Counted from the stretch's first letter, positions 43,882 to 53,085 are shown. The stretch: 64,000 bases of DNA from Rhodobacteraceae bacterium DSL-40 (GCA_003258405.1 QKPN01000005.1:186001-250000), one strand, 5' to 3'. Notes: generated by a model from the sequence alone, not told the origin. Made by a program: numbers and translations.

Positions 43882-43935
43882 GCGGGTTCCGGCGAAAGAA
43901 TTGGCTGTGTGTCCAGCAATCTAACCGGCTCATCA

Positions 43936-43950
43936 CTAACCAAATGTTAA
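43936..43950. promoter_or_regulatory. CtrA-type site in the fliL-fliF divergent region
   Basis: On the minus strand TTAA-N7-TTAG matches the TTAA-N7-TTAA core with one mismatch and correct spacing. A second CTAACC lies at 43921-43926, exactly 15 bases from the CTAACC at 43936-43941. The site is 55 bases from the fliL start and 86 bases from the fliF start, so it could serve both. Confidence 0.5.
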
Positions 43951-44035
43951 GCCTGTTCCTCCGAATATCGGCCCTGGAAATGAGCGCCTTACCCTTGCGC
44001 CATCCATGGGCCATCCAGAGGAATGTTGATCCGCC

Positions 44036-45649
44036 GTGCCGACTAAGTTCCAGACTCTGTGGGAAGGCCTCGAGCCGCGCCAGCGCATCGTCGCGATCCT
44101 GGCGGTTCTGGCCATCTTTGCCACCATGTTCGGGATCAGCCGCGTCGCAACCGCGCCCGACATGGCTCTGCTCTATTCCGGACTGGACGATTCCGCGGCC
44201 GGTGAGGTCGTTGCGGCGCTTGAGGCCGACGGGGTCAAGTTCGACGTGCGCGACAGCTCGATCTATGTCGACCGGGCCGAGCGTGACCGCCTGCGCATGG
44301 ATCTGGCCGCGGACGGTCTGCCGTCGGGCGGGCCCGCGGGCTACGAGATCCTCGACGGGCTGACCGGGTTCGGTACCACGAGCCAGATGTTCGACGCGGC
44401 CTACTGGCGGGCGAAGGAGGGCGAACTTGCCCGCACCATCGTCGCCTCGCCGAATGTGCGTGCGGCGCGCGTCCATATCGCAAATCCGATATCGCAGCCC
44501 TTCTCGCGCGCCCAGACCGCCTCCGCGGCCGTCACCGTGACGATGACGAACGGGGCGCTTGACCAGAAGCAGGCCGAGGCGATCCGCTATCTTGTCTCTT
44601 CCGCCGTGGCCGGGCTGACGCCCGAGGAGGTTGCGGTGATCGACTCGGCGCGCGGCGTCGTGCTCACCGGCGACGAGGATGAGCTTGCCCGCGCCGGTGT
44701 CACCAAGCCGGACGAGCGCGCGGAAAAGCTGCGCAAGAACATCGAGCGCCTGCTTGAGGCGCGCGTCGGCCGCGGCAAGGCGATCGTCGAGGTGAATGTC
44801 GATGCCAACATGGACAGCCAGACCATCACCGAACGCCGCGTCGACCCCGACAGCCGCGTCGCGATCAGCTCCGAGACCGAACAGAGCTCGGAGAATTCCA
44901 CCGGCACCAGCCCCGGCGTCACGGTCGCGAGCAATCTGCCTGACGGGGATGTGCAGGGTGGGGGCGGCGAGAACAACCGGTCCTCGAACCAGCAGCGCGA
45001 ACGGCAGAATTTCGATGTCTCCGAGACCCGCAGCGAGCGGGTGATCCTGCCGGGCCAGGTCCGGCGCATCAATGTGGCCGTCATGGTCGACGGCATCATC
45101 AACACCGCCGCGGACGGCACGCAGCAATGGCAGCCGCGCCCGGCCGACGAGATGGAGACGCTGCGCCAGCTGGTGCAGACCGCCGCCGGTTTCGATGCCG
45201 AGCGCGGTGATACCGTGACGATCGAGTCGCTTCAGTTCACCGCGCCACCGGATCAGGGCACGCTGGTGGAATCGGGGCAGGAGGGTTTCCTCAGGGCCTA
45301 TGGCGCACGGCTGATCCAGGTCGGCGTGCTCGCCGGAATCATCATCGCGCTCATCTTCTTCGTGCTGCGGCCGATGATGAGCCGGCAACCCGCTCCGGTG
45401 ATGGCCGAGCTTTCCGGCGTCGATCCCGACCTGCTCGGGCGTCCGGAAGGACAGGCCGAGCCCGCGCGGATCACCGCCGAGATGACCGACGAGGCAGCCG
45501 ACGACATCCTCGACGAGCTGCCCGCCAACAGCCTCAGCAAGATTGACCGGCTTCGCGACGTGATCTCGAGCCGGAGCGACGATTCCGCGCGTGTCCTGCG
45601 GAGTTGGATCGAAGCCCCAGAAGGTCAGAAGGAGCCAGCAGGGTCATGA
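44036..45649 (+). CDS. fliF: Flagellar MS-ring protein FliF
   Basis: FliF forms the membrane ring on which the flagellum is built. The 537-residue protein has transmembrane helices near residues 20-40 and 424-446, ring-building motifs between them (GLPSGGPAGYEIL, FGTTSQMFDAAYWRAKEGELARTI), a Gly/Asn-rich periplasmic loop (about 290-325), and a cytosolic tail that binds FliG. The start is GTG 44036. It overlaps fliH by 4 bases and begins a rightward operon. Confidence 0.95.
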   Translation: MPTKFQTLWEGLEPRQRIVAILAVLAIFATMFGISRVATAPDMALLYSGLDDSAAGEVVAALEADGVKFDVRDSSIYVDRAERDRLRMDLAADGLPSGGPAGYEILDGLTGFGTTSQMFDAAYWRAKEGELARTIVASPNVRAARVHIANPISQPFSRAQTASAAVTVTMTNGALDQKQAEAIRYLVSSAVAGLTPEEVAVIDSARGVVLTGDEDELARAGVTKPDERAEKLRKNIERLLEARVGRGKAIVEVNVDANMDSQTITERRVDPDSRVAISSETEQSSENSTGTSPGVTVASNLPDGDVQGGGGENNRSSNQQRERQNFDVSETRSERVILPGQVRRINVAVMVDGIINTAADGTQQWQPRPADEMETLRQLVQTAAGFDAERGDTVTIESLQFTAPPDQGTLVESGQEGFLRAYGARLIQVGVLAGIIIALIFFVLRPMMSRQPAPVMAELSGVDPDLLGRPEGQAEPARITAEMTDEAADDILDELPANSLSKIDRLRDVISSRSDDSARVLRSWIEAPEGQKEPAGS

Positions 45650-46269
45650 GTAATTTCCGCTTCCCGACATTTTCCCCCGATCCCGAGCCGAAGCCCGCTG
45701 TCGTGGAAGACAACACGGCCGAAGAACTGGAGAAGCAGCTTCAGGCGGCCCGTGAGGAAGCCTACCAAGCCGGTTTCATCGACGGCCAGGCCGAGGCGAC
45801 CGACTCCCATCTCGCCGATCAGAGCCGGCTCACCAGCGAACTCGTCGAGGCGCTCTGCGACGCGGGGATGACCAACGAGGCGGCCCGCATGCACGTGGCT
45901 GCCAGCATCGCGCCGCTGATCGAGGCGATCGCCCTTGCCATCGCGCCGAGCCTTGCGGATGCAGGCATGCTCGGCGAGGTCAGCCGGATCGTCAGTGATG
46001 CGATCGAGAGCGCGCCGAAGGCCCGCCCGCGCATCCGCTGCGCCCATGAGCTCGCCGTGCCGTTGCAGCGTCTGGTCGAGGAACGCGAGATCTCCGCCGA
46101 AATCGAGGAGGCCCCGGAGCTGCTGCCGCGCGAGGCGCAGATCTTCTGGGATCAGGGCTACGACCAGATCGATCTCGACGCCTGCATCGCCCGCATCCGG
46201 GAGGTGCTGTCTGCCCATTTTAGTCAGGACAACGGGAGCGAGCAGCATGAGCGACGCGGATACGCATGA
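45646..46269 (+). CDS. fliH: Flagellar export regulator FliH-like protein
   Basis: A 207-residue protein between fliF and fliN. It has an acidic N-terminal part, an E/Q-rich helix with a GFIDGQAEATDSHLADQSR stretch, and a conserved C-terminal domain ending in an amphipathic region (FWDQGYDQIDLDACIARIREVLS) like FliH, which holds the FliI ATPase at the export gate. Similarity is weak, so position is an important part of the evidence. It overlaps fliF by 4 bases and fliN by 23. Confidence 0.72.
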   Translation: MSNFRFPTFSPDPEPKPAVVEDNTAEELEKQLQAAREEAYQAGFIDGQAEATDSHLADQSRLTSELVEALCDAGMTNEAARMHVAASIAPLIEAIALAIAPSLADAGMLGEVSRIVSDAIESAPKARPRIRCAHELAVPLQRLVEEREISAEIEEAPELLPREAQIFWDQGYDQIDLDACIARIREVLSAHFSQDNGSEQHERRGYA

Positions 46270-46642
46270 GCCGGAGGGGCCGGACGCGGCGGCCCCCGGA
46301 GACGAGATCGAGGCGCGCGCAGCGGGCACCGGCCCGGCGGCCGCCCAGGCGCCGGCCGAGCCCGAGGGGCGTGAAAAGCCCGGCAAGGGCCGCTCCGGCG
46401 CCTTTCTGGGCGTTCCGATCGAGATCACCATTTCGGTCGGCAAGGCGCGTCCGCTCGTCAGTGAGCTTGTCGAACTGCGCCGCGATTCGGTCCTGTCGCT
46501 CGATTCCTCCATCGACGATCCGGTCGAACTCTATATCGGCGACCGGCTGATCGCGCGCGGCGAACTGCAGGAGATCGGGGACGGCTCCGGCCGGCTCGGG
46601 GTCCGGTTGACCGAGGTGGCCGACTTCTCGAATGACGTCTGA
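46247..46642 (+). CDS. fliN: Flagellar motor switch protein FliN
   Basis: FliN forms the lower part of the rotor's C-ring. The 131-residue protein has an acidic, Ala/Pro-rich N-terminal third and the SpoA domain, VPIEITISVGKARPLVSEL then LDSSIDDPVELYIGDRLIARGEL, which is diagnostic. ATG 46247 has GGGAG 8 bases upstream and overlaps fliH by 23 bases. It overlaps fliP by 11 bases. Confidence 0.92.
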   Translation: MSDADTHEPEGPDAAAPGDEIEARAAGTGPAAAQAPAEPEGREKPGKGRSGAFLGVPIEITISVGKARPLVSELVELRRDSVLSLDSSIDDPVELYIGDRLIARGELQEIGDGSGRLGVRLTEVADFSNDV

Positions 46643-47390
46643 CAGCCTCCCTTTCCGGATCTCACTCCTCGGCGCGTCCGTAGCGTCGGCCGCGATCCTG
46701 CTCTGGGCCGGGCCGGCGCTTGCGCAGCAGATCTCGATCGACCTCGGCGACGGGCAATCCTTCAGCCTGCGCACGGTCCAGCTGATCATCCTGATAACGC
46801 TGCTGAGCCTCGCGCCGGGGCTCGCGATCATGGTCACCTGCTTTCCTTTCATGGTGACGGTGCTCTCGATCCTGCGGCAGGCGATCGGCGTCACCCAGGC
46901 GCCGCCCAACATGATGATCATCAGCCTGGCGCTGTTTCTGAGCTACTTCGTGATGGAGCCGGTCTTCGATGAGGCCTGGACCGCGGGGATCGCGCCGATG
47001 GTCGCCGGGGAGATCACGCCGGAGCAGGCGTTCGCGCCGACTATGGCACCTTTTCGCGCCTTCATGGAGGGCCGCGTCGAGCCCCGCACCCTCGAGATCC
47101 TCACCGAAGCCGCGCCGCGCCGCCAGGAGACGGCCGACGGCTCGGTGCCGCTTGCAACCCTCGTGCCGGCCTTTCTGCTGAGCGAGATCAAGCGCGGCTT
47201 CGAGATCGGCTTCCTTCTCTTCCTGCCCTTCCTGGTGATCGACCTCGTGATCGCCGCCATTCTCATGTCGATGGGGATGATGATGGTGCCGCCCGCCATC
47301 GTCTCGCTGCCCTTCAAGCTCGCCTTCTTCGTCGTCGCGGATGGCTGGAGCCTGCTCGCGGGCGCCCTTGTCAGGAGTTACACCCAATGA
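46632..47390 (+). CDS. fliP: Flagellar type III export gate protein FliP
   Basis: FliP is the main pore protein of the flagellar export gate. The 252-residue protein has a signal-like N-terminal hydrophobic segment (about 10-31) and family motifs VLSILRQAIGVTQAPPNMMI, SLALFLSYFVMEPVF and the C-terminal FLPFLVIDLVIAAILMSMGMM. It overlaps fliN (11 bases) and fliG (4 bases). The other gate genes fliQ and fliR are not in the window. Confidence 0.95.
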   Translation: MTSDSLPFRISLLGASVASAAILLWAGPALAQQISIDLGDGQSFSLRTVQLIILITLLSLAPGLAIMVTCFPFMVTVLSILRQAIGVTQAPPNMMIISLALFLSYFVMEPVFDEAWTAGIAPMVAGEITPEQAFAPTMAPFRAFMEGRVEPRTLEILTEAAPRRQETADGSVPLATLVPAFLLSEIKRGFEIGFLLFLPFLVIDLVIAAILMSMGMMMVPPAIVSLPFKLAFFVVADGWSLLAGALVRSYTQ

Positions 47391-48520
47391 GCGACGCCGC
47401 CACCGTTTCGGAAAACGCCCTTGCCACCGTGCTGTCGCGGGGAGAGCTGGCGCTTGCCCCGCGCGGCGAGGAGCGCAACCGGTTGCCGGCCACGATCGAG
47501 CCCAAGCGGCCCGTCAGCACCGAGAGCCTCTCGCAGATCCAGAAGGCCGCGGTCGTGCTTGCGGCCATCGGTCCGGAGCTCGCCTCCGGCTGCCTTCGCG
47601 AGCTTGCCGAAGAGGACATGGAGCGGATCGCCCGCACCCTCGGGGCGCTCGGCAAGGTCAGCCAGGACCTGCTCGACGCAGTGATCATCGAGTTTCTTGA
47701 AGCGCTGACCACCGGGCTTGAGCTGAGCGGGGGTGAGCGCGTCACCCGAGAGCTGCTCGCCGGCCTCATTCCCGACGACGAGATCGACCGCATCCTCGGC
47801 TCGATTCCGGCGGCGAAGGGGCGTGGCGTGTGGGAGCGACTGAACGCAGCCCCGATCAAGGCGCTCGCGGCCTTCCTCGGGGTAGAGCATCCGCAGACCG
47901 TTGCGGTCATCGTCACCGAGCTGCGGCCGGAGGTCGCTGCGAGCGTGCTCGGCGAACTCGACCGCAATTTCGCCCAGTCTGTCGTGCTGCGGCTTGCACG
48001 CATCCCCTCGATGGACAAGGCGGTTGCCAATGCCATGAAGACGGCCATCGACCGGGATTTCCTCTCGGTGCTGCAGAGCACGCTCAGCAAGCGCCGCCCG
48101 GCCGAACTGATCGCGGCCCTGATGAACAACATCTCGAGCGATGTGCGCGAGGGCTTCCTCGGCTTCCTCGAAAGCAAGAACGAACAGCTCGCGCTCGAGG
48201 TCCAGCGGACCATGTTCACCTTCGACGACATCGCCACGCGGCTCAACTCTCGCGATGTTTCGAGCGTGCTGCGCGAAATGGACGAGGAAGAGGTGCTCAA
48301 GGCGCTCAAGCGCGGCCAGCAGCAGCAAAGCGCGACCGTAGATTTCATCATCTCGAATCTCGCACGCCGTCTCGCGGAGCGCTACACCGAGGATCTTGCC
48401 GCCATGCCGCCGGTGCCCGCCAAGGAGGGCGAGGCCGCCCAGATCGAGCTCACCAAGATCATTCTCGAGATGTCGAACCGCGGCACGATTCAGCTGCTCG
48501 AGCTGGAATCCGGCGCGTGA
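47387..48520 (+). CDS. fliG: Flagellar motor switch protein FliG
   Basis: FliG links the MS-ring to the C-ring and contacts MotA for torque. The 377-residue protein has the three FliG domains: N-terminal (LSQIQKAAVVLAAIGPELAS, about 48-150), middle (AFLGVEHPQTVAVIVTELRPEVAASVL, with the EHPQT motif), and C-terminal (MFTFDDIATRLNSRDVSSVLREMD). About 45 extra N-terminal residues precede the core. It lies at the end of the operon instead of next to fliF, a less usual order. Confidence 0.93.
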   Translation: MSDAATVSENALATVLSRGELALAPRGEERNRLPATIEPKRPVSTESLSQIQKAAVVLAAIGPELASGCLRELAEEDMERIARTLGALGKVSQDLLDAVIIEFLEALTTGLELSGGERVTRELLAGLIPDDEIDRILGSIPAAKGRGVWERLNAAPIKALAAFLGVEHPQTVAVIVTELRPEVAASVLGELDRNFAQSVVLRLARIPSMDKAVANAMKTAIDRDFLSVLQSTLSKRRPAELIAALMNNISSDVREGFLGFLESKNEQLALEVQRTMFTFDDIATRLNSRDVSSVLREMDEEEVLKALKRGQQQQSATVDFIISNLARRLAERYTEDLAAMPPVPAKEGEAAQIELTKIILEMSNRGTIQLLELESGA

Positions 48521-48535
48521 CATGGCCGCGGCGAA

Positions 48536-48573
48536 ACAGGCGGATTATGGCTTGCGTTTCTCAATCCGCCTGT
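48536..48573. terminator. 11-bp inverted repeat between fliG and the SciP-CtrA fusion gene
   Basis: ACAGGCGGATT (48536-48546) and AATCCGCCTGT (48563-48573) are perfect inverted copies with a 16-base loop. It lies 15 bases after the fliG stop. It could end the flagellar operon, so that the fusion gene has its own promoter, or be an operator. No T-run follows. Confidence 0.5.
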
Positions 48574-48655
48574 CAGCGGCCTCCGGGAAGGATATGAGAG
48601 GCGCGATCGCGCGCTGGAAGATGAAAACCGGCGCAATCTGTCAGGGACATGAGGC

Positions 48656-49330
48656 ATGACTTTCGACTACCGGTTCCGCAGAGGCGGAGCGCAGCCAGAT
48701 CGGGTGCCAGCGCCGGGAGATACCGGTCCGCGCCGCCCGATGATCGTCCGCAAGCTCAAGGCGCAGGATGACATGGCCGCGTGCAGGGGCGAGATGCGCC
48801 GGAACGAGGCCAGACATCCTGCACCCGAGCCATTGCCCGAACCGGGGGTGCGCTGGACCCGCCAGCGCAAGCACGCGGTGATCCAGGGCATCGAACGCGG
48901 GCAGATCGCGGCGGACGAGGCCTGCCGCCGCTATGGTCTTTCCACGGATGAGCTGGCCGAGTGGCGCAGTGCGAGCGCGACGGGTGGCCGGCCGCCGGTG
49001 GTCTGGCGCCGGCGGCCGCAGACGGTCACCTCCGGCATCCGGACATTCGGTGCCGTCGAGATCGATCTCGATGCCGGGACGGTCCATATCGATGGCACGG
49101 TCCTGCCACTCTCGCCGTCGGAATGGCGTGTGCTGCAGGTCTTCGCCGAAGCCGATGGTGCGGTGGTGACGAGCGCGATGGTGATGGGCGCACTCTATTC
49201 GGGGCTCGACAAGGTCGCGACTCCGAAGATCGCCGATGTGCTGGTCTGGCGCCTGCGCCGCAAGCTTGGTGACGAGGCCCGAAGGCTCGTCGCAGTCTGG
49301 GGGCGCGGCTTCCAGCTCGTCCCCGACTGA
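48656..49330 (+). CDS. SciP-like (DUF1153) domain fused to a CtrA-type winged-helix DNA-binding domain
   Basis: A 224-residue protein with two recognisable parts. Residues about 64-104 (VRWTRQRKHAVIQGIERG, then DEACRRYGLSTDELAEW) match DUF1153, the helix-turn-helix domain of SciP, which inhibits CtrA in Caulobacter. Residues about 130-222 match the C-terminal OmpR-type domain of CtrA, ending KIADVLVWRLRRKLGDEARR and VWGRGFQLVPD. There is no receiver domain, so it cannot be phosphorylated like CtrA. The first 63 residues are basic and of no known family. Lying just after fliG, it is a likely regulator of this flagellar locus; activator or repressor cannot be told. Confidence 0.82.
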   Translation: MTFDYRFRRGGAQPDRVPAPGDTGPRRPMIVRKLKAQDDMAACRGEMRRNEARHPAPEPLPEPGVRWTRQRKHAVIQGIERGQIAADEACRRYGLSTDELAEWRSASATGGRPPVVWRRRPQTVTSGIRTFGAVEIDLDAGTVHIDGTVLPLSPSEWRVLQVFAEADGAVVTSAMVMGALYSGLDKVATPKIADVLVWRLRRKLGDEARRLVAVWGRGFQLVPD

Positions 49331-49336
49331 AGCGCC

Positions 49337-49927
49337 TCAGCGCACGAGCCGCATCGTATCGCCCGAGATCTCGATCCGGGCGAAGTGGCGCAGATAGCTC
49401 ATCCCGAGCAGCGAGGAATGCAGATCCCCGCCGCTGACTGACGCCCGCACGTTGCGCTCGGTGAAGGGGCCGAGCGAGACAGTGCGGAGCACCACGGGCG
49501 CAATCGCAACCGGCCCGTTCGCCGTGCGCGCCCGGCCGCTATAGTCGAGCGCCTCGGCGCCGATCCCGATCCGGGCCGCATCGGCACGGCTGAGCACGAT
49601 CTGGCTCGCGCCGGTATCCACGACGAGGGTGACGGGCACGCCATCGAGCGCGAGGGTCGCTCGGAAATGGCCGTCGGTATCGCGGCGGAGTTCGACGGTG
49701 TCCCCGCTCACCTGCATCGCCGTTCGCGGCATCAGCTCTCGCCAGATCACGTCGCGGAAACCGTAGGCGATCACCGCCATCGCGAAGATCAGCACCCAGA
49801 CCAGCACGTCACGCAACGTGCGCCCAAGCGAACGGCGCGCGGTGAAGAAATATCCGGCCACGAAGACGAGCAGGAGCGAGAGATAGGCGAGGCGGGCGAT
49901 CGTGTCGGGATCGTCCAGCACGGCCAC
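49337..49927 (-). CDS. Retropepsin-like aspartic protease (TIGR02281 type)
   Basis: A 196-residue membrane protein with two N-terminal hydrophobic helices (about 12-30 and 38-56), then a periplasmic retroviral-type aspartic protease domain with VDTGASQIVLS as the single active-site loop; such enzymes act as dimers. Downstream landmarks are YSGRARTANGPVAIAPV and GMSYLRHFARIEI. Targets are unknown. It ends 7 bases from the fusion gene's stop on the other strand and lies 7 bases downstream of marC. Confidence 0.87.
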   Translation of the reverse strand: MAVLDDPDTIARLAYLSLLLVFVAGYFFTARRSLGRTLRDVLVWVLIFAMAVIAYGFRDVIWRELMPRTAMQVSGDTVELRRDTDGHFRATLALDGVPVTLVVDTGASQIVLSRADAARIGIGAEALDYSGRARTANGPVAIAPVVLRTVSLGPFTERNVRASVSGGDLHSSLLGMSYLRHFARIEISGDTMRLVR

Positions 49928-49934
49928 GCGCGGC

Positions 49935-50558
49935 TCAGCCCGGAAGCAGGCCGAGATCCCCGAGCCCGTTCAGGACGAACTGGACGGAAAGCGCGGCGAG
50001 CAGGATGCCGAGAAGCCGGGTGACGACCACGATACCGGTATGACCGAGGACGCGCTCGATGACCCCACCGAGGCTGAAGAGCACGAAGACCACCGCAAGA
50101 ACGAAGAACAGCACGCCATGGATCGCCGCAATCGCGGCATAATCGCCCTGTACCTGGCTGGTGAGCAGCACCATGGTCGCAAGCGAGGCGGGCCCCGCAA
50201 GCAGCGGCATTGCCAGAGGAAACACCGAAGGATCGGGCGGCGCCTCGTTCGACTGCTTTTCGCGCCGCTCGCTTCGCCGCTCGAAGAGCATTTCGACCGC
50301 GATGAGGAAGAGCAGCAGCCCGCCCGAAATCCGGAATGCCGGCATCCCGATGCCGATGACGCCGAGCACGGAGTCGCCTCCGAGCCCGAAGAGCGTCAGC
50401 AGGCATCCGGCAATCACGATTGCGCGGATGGCGATCTTCCGGCGCTCGGCCTTGCTCATGCCGCTCGTGAGGGTCACGAAGATGGGGGTCGAGCCGATCG
50501 GATCCATCACGACGAAGAGCGTGACGAAGGTCGTGAAGAGCAGATCGGTCGAGATCAT
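49935..50558 (-). CDS. MarC-family integral membrane protein
   Basis: A 207-residue protein with six membrane helices of the MarC/UPF0056 family; landmarks are [20 protein letters not shown] near the N-terminus, and [19 protein letters not shown] in the middle. A polar loop [17 protein letters not shown] divides the two halves. Despite its name, MarC itself does not give multidrug resistance and the family's function is unclear. It overlaps the ABC-F gene by 4 bases. Confidence 0.9.
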   Translation of the reverse strand: MISTDLLFTTFVTLFVVMDPIGSTPIFVTLTSGMSKAERRKIAIRAIVIAGCLLTLFGLGGDSVLGVIGIGMPAFRISGGLLLFLIAVEMLFERRSERREKQSNEAPPDPSVFPLAMPLLAGPASLATMVLLTSQVQGDYAAIAAIHGVLFFVLAVVFVLFSLGGVIERVLGHTGIVVVTRLLGILLAALSVQFVLNGLGDLGLLPG

Positions 50559-52417
50559 GCCTCGCTCCCCGCGGCTTCCAGGCGTTCGAGGGCCGCCATC
50601 CAGAGCTCTTCCGCGCGAGAGAGCCCGTCGATCACCTCCGCGCGCTTCTTCTGGAGCTGCGCGATCTTCTCGGTGTCGCCGCGATCATAGGTCATCGGGT
50701 TGGCGAGCCGCGCGTCGATCGTCTCGCGCATCTCCTCGAGCTTGGCGACACGCGCCTCGCATTTCGCGACCTCCGCCCGGAGCGGTTGCAGTTCCGAGCG
50801 CGCGGCGCGCGGCCGGGCCTTCGGCTTCGTCTCGTTTCGCGCGCCGCCGTTGCCGCTGCGCTCACCGAGCAGGAGCCGCCGGTACGCCTCCATGTCGTCG
50901 TCGAAGCTCCTCACCGCGCCGTCCTTCACCAGCCAGAGCCGTTCGGCGACCAGCTCGACGAGATGCGGATCGTGGCTGACGAGGATGACAGCGCCGCCAT
51001 ATTCCGTCAGCGCCTGCACCAGCGCCTCGCGGCTCTCGATATCGAGATGGTTCGTCGGCTCGTCGAGGATGATCATGTGCGGCGCATCGAGCGTCGCGAG
51101 CAGAAGCGAGAGGCGCGCCTTCTGCCCGCCCGAGAGCCGTCCGACCTCGGTCACCGCCACATCCGCTCCGAGACCGCCCGCCGCGAGCCGGCCGCGCAGC
51201 TTGGCCGGGGCTTCGTCAGGGCGCAGCCGCTGGAGGTGCTGGAGCGGTGTCTCGTCGAGATGCAGCTCGTCGACCTGATGCTGGGCGAAATAGCCGACAC
51301 GCAGCTTCGAGGAGGCGATCTTGCGCCCCTTCATTGCCGGAAGCCGGTCCGCGAGCAGCTTCGAGAGCGTGGACTTGCCCTGGCCGTTCGCACCGAGAAG
51401 CGCAATGCGGTCGTCTTGGTCGATGCGGAGGTCGAGCCCCTTCAGCACCGGGCGTCCGTCGTAGCCGATCGAGACGTCCTCCAGCCGGATGATCGGCGGC
51501 GAGAGCTCCTCGGGCGTGGGGAAGTTGAAGGCCGCCACCTCGGTCTCGACCACGCCCGCGATCGGTTTCATCCGCTCGAGCGCCTTGATGCGGCTCTGGG
51601 CCTGACGGGCCTTCGACGCCTTGGCGCGGAACCGGTCGACGAAGGACTGCATGTGCTCCCGCGCGGCGTCCTGTTTCTTCTTTGCCGCCATCTGCTGCTC
51701 GAGGCGTGCGCGCCGCGTGTCGTCGAACGTGTCGTAATTGCCCTGGTAGAGCGTGAGCTTGCGATCGGAGAGATGGAGGATCGCACCGACCGAGCGGTTG
51801 AGCAGGTCACGGTCGTGGCTGATGACGAGCACGGTATGCGGATAGCGCGCAAGGAAGGTCTCGAGCCAGATCGTGCCCTCGAGATCGAGATAGTTGGTCG
51901 GCTCGTCGAGCAGCAGGATATCGGGCCGGGAAAAGAGCACGCCCGCGAGCGCCACCCGCATCCGCCAGCCCCCCGAGAACTCGGAGCAGGCGCGGGCCTG
52001 CGCGGCGCTGTCGAAGCCGAGCCCGTTCAGGATTGCGGCCGCGCGCGCCTCCGCCGAGTGCGCCTCGATATCGGCAAGCCGCATCTGGATCTCTGCGATC
52101 TCGGTGGCATCGCGCGTCACCTCGGCACGCGCCATCAGGCTGGCGCGCTCGGTGTCGGCGGCCAGTACCGTGTCGAGCAGGCTCTCGTTCGTCGCGGGCG
52201 CTTCCTGCGCCACGCCGCCGATCCGGGCGCGGGACGCGACCTCGATCTCTCCGGCGTCGAGCGCAAGCTCACCGCGAATCAGCCGAAAAAGGGTCGTCTT
52301 GCCGGTGCCGTTGCGCCCGACGAAGCCAACCTTGTGCCCGGAAGGGATCATGGCCGAGGCGTCCTCGAAGAGACGCTTGCCTTCCAGTGTGAATCCGATA
52401 TTCCTGAATGCCAGCAT
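50555..52417 (-). CDS. ABC-F family ATPase (YheS/Uup-like)
   Basis: A 620-residue soluble protein with two ATP-binding cassettes: Walker [11 protein letters not shown] and [10 protein letters not shown], signatures [13 protein letters not shown] and [13 protein letters not shown], and [11 protein letters not shown] and [11 protein letters not shown] Walker B motifs. The linker between cassettes (about 230-300, Arg/Lys/Gln-rich) matches the P-site-tRNA interaction motif of ABC-F proteins, which act on the ribosome. A C-terminal coiled coil (about 545-620) resembles that of Uup. ATG 52417 is the first codon of the conserved core. It is divergent from ndk. Confidence 0.92.
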   Translation of the reverse strand: MLAFRNIGFTLEGKRLFEDASAMIPSGHKVGFVGRNGTGKTTLFRLIRGELALDAGEIEVASRARIGGVAQEAPATNESLLDTVLAADTERASLMARAEVTRDATEIAEIQMRLADIEAHSAEARAAAILNGLGFDSAAQARACSEFSGGWRMRVALAGVLFSRPDILLLDEPTNYLDLEGTIWLETFLARYPHTVLVISHDRDLLNRSVGAILHLSDRKLTLYQGNYDTFDDTRRARLEQQMAAKKKQDAAREHMQSFVDRFRAKASKARQAQSRIKALERMKPIAGVVETEVAAFNFPTPEELSPPIIRLEDVSIGYDGRPVLKGLDLRIDQDDRIALLGANGQGKSTLSKLLADRLPAMKGRKIASSKLRVGYFAQHQVDELHLDETPLQHLQRLRPDEAPAKLRGRLAAGGLGADVAVTEVGRLSGGQKARLSLLLATLDAPHMIILDEPTNHLDIESREALVQALTEYGGAVILVSHDPHLVELVAERLWLVKDGAVRSFDDDMEAYRRLLLGERSGNGGARNETKPKARPRAARSELQPLRAEVAKCEARVAKLEEMRETIDARLANPMTYDRGDTEKIAQLQKKRAEVIDGLSRAEELWMAALERLEAAGSEA

Positions 52418-52555
52418 GAAGCCGATTTGGCTTGCGCCATGAGGCTTGTCAACAACAGCCCGCCTGTGGCGCGCCGCGCTGCAGCAGATTCTCCCTTCCC
52501 CGGCCTTCGCCCGCGTGCTACCTGCCCGCCCGAACAACAAGGGACGCTACATCTC

Positions 52556-52978
52556 ATGGCGATTCAGAAAACCTTTTCGATCATCAAGCCGGACGCGACC
52601 CGGCGGAACCTGACCGGTGCGATCAACGCGAAGCTCGAGGCTGCCGGCCTGCGCATCATCGCCCAGAAGCGCATCCATCTTTCGCTGGCTCAGGCCGAAG
52701 CCTTCTACGCGGTCCACAAGGAACGCCCCTTCTTCGCCGAACTGACCAAGTTCATGAGCTCCGAGCCGATCGTGGCGCAGGTTCTCGAGGGCGAAGACGC
52801 CATCGCGAAGAACCGCGAAGTCATGGGCGCGACCAACCCGGCTGATGCCGCGGACGGCACCATCCGCAAGGAATTCGCGCTTTCGATCGGCGAGAACTCG
52901 ATCCACGGCTCCGACGGCCCGGACACGGCCGCGACCGAGATCGCCTATTTCTTCTCCGGCCTCGAGCTGGTCGGCTGA
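52556..52978 (+). CDS. ndk: Nucleoside diphosphate kinase
   Basis: Ndk balances nucleoside triphosphate pools by moving phosphate between them. The 140-residue enzyme has the N-terminal [14 protein letters not shown] and the catalytic His in [11 protein letters not shown] (His about 117). Length and motifs match the bacterial family. ATG 52556 follows AGGGA at about 10 bases. It is a single-gene transcript ended by strong hairpins at 52989-53028 and 53059-53085. Confidence 0.97.
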   Translation: MAIQKTFSIIKPDATRRNLTGAINAKLEAAGLRIIAQKRIHLSLAQAEAFYAVHKERPFFAELTKFMSSEPIVAQVLEGEDAIAKNREVMGATNPADAADGTIRKEFALSIGENSIHGSDGPDTAATEIAYFFSGLELVG

Positions 52979-52988
52979 GAGCTGCTCC

Positions 52989-53028
52989 GGCGCCCTCTGC
53001 CAGCCGCCAAGGCATGAGGCAGAGCGCC
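52989..53028 (+). repeat. First hairpin after ndk
   Basis: CTCTGCC (52995-53001) pairs with GGCAGAG (53018-53024), with an outer GGCG/CGCC extension (52989-53028), around a 16-base loop. It starts 11 bases after the ndk stop and may assist the stronger terminator downstream. Confidence 0.5.
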
Positions 53029-53058
53029 TGAATACCCCCCGCGCGCCGCGCGAGGAGC

Positions 53059-53085
53059 AACGCCCGCCTCCCGGAGGCGGGCGTT
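53059..53085 (+). terminator. Rho-independent terminator of ndk
   Basis: AACGCCCGCCTC (53059-53070) and GAGGCGGGCGTT (53074-53085) form a perfect 12-bp stem with a CCG loop, followed by TGCGTTT. This is the clearest intrinsic terminator in the window. The remaining 120 bases up to dnaX hold its promoter region. Confidence 0.85.

Noticed and set aside
47830-48597. 255-codon rightward frame inside fliG in another reading frame
   Set aside because: It is an out-of-frame, Arg/Gly-rich shadow of fliG and lacks any family motif.
50786-52555. Long rightward frame running into ndk
   Set aside because: It is antisense to the ABC-F gene; only the part from 52556 matches a family (Ndk).
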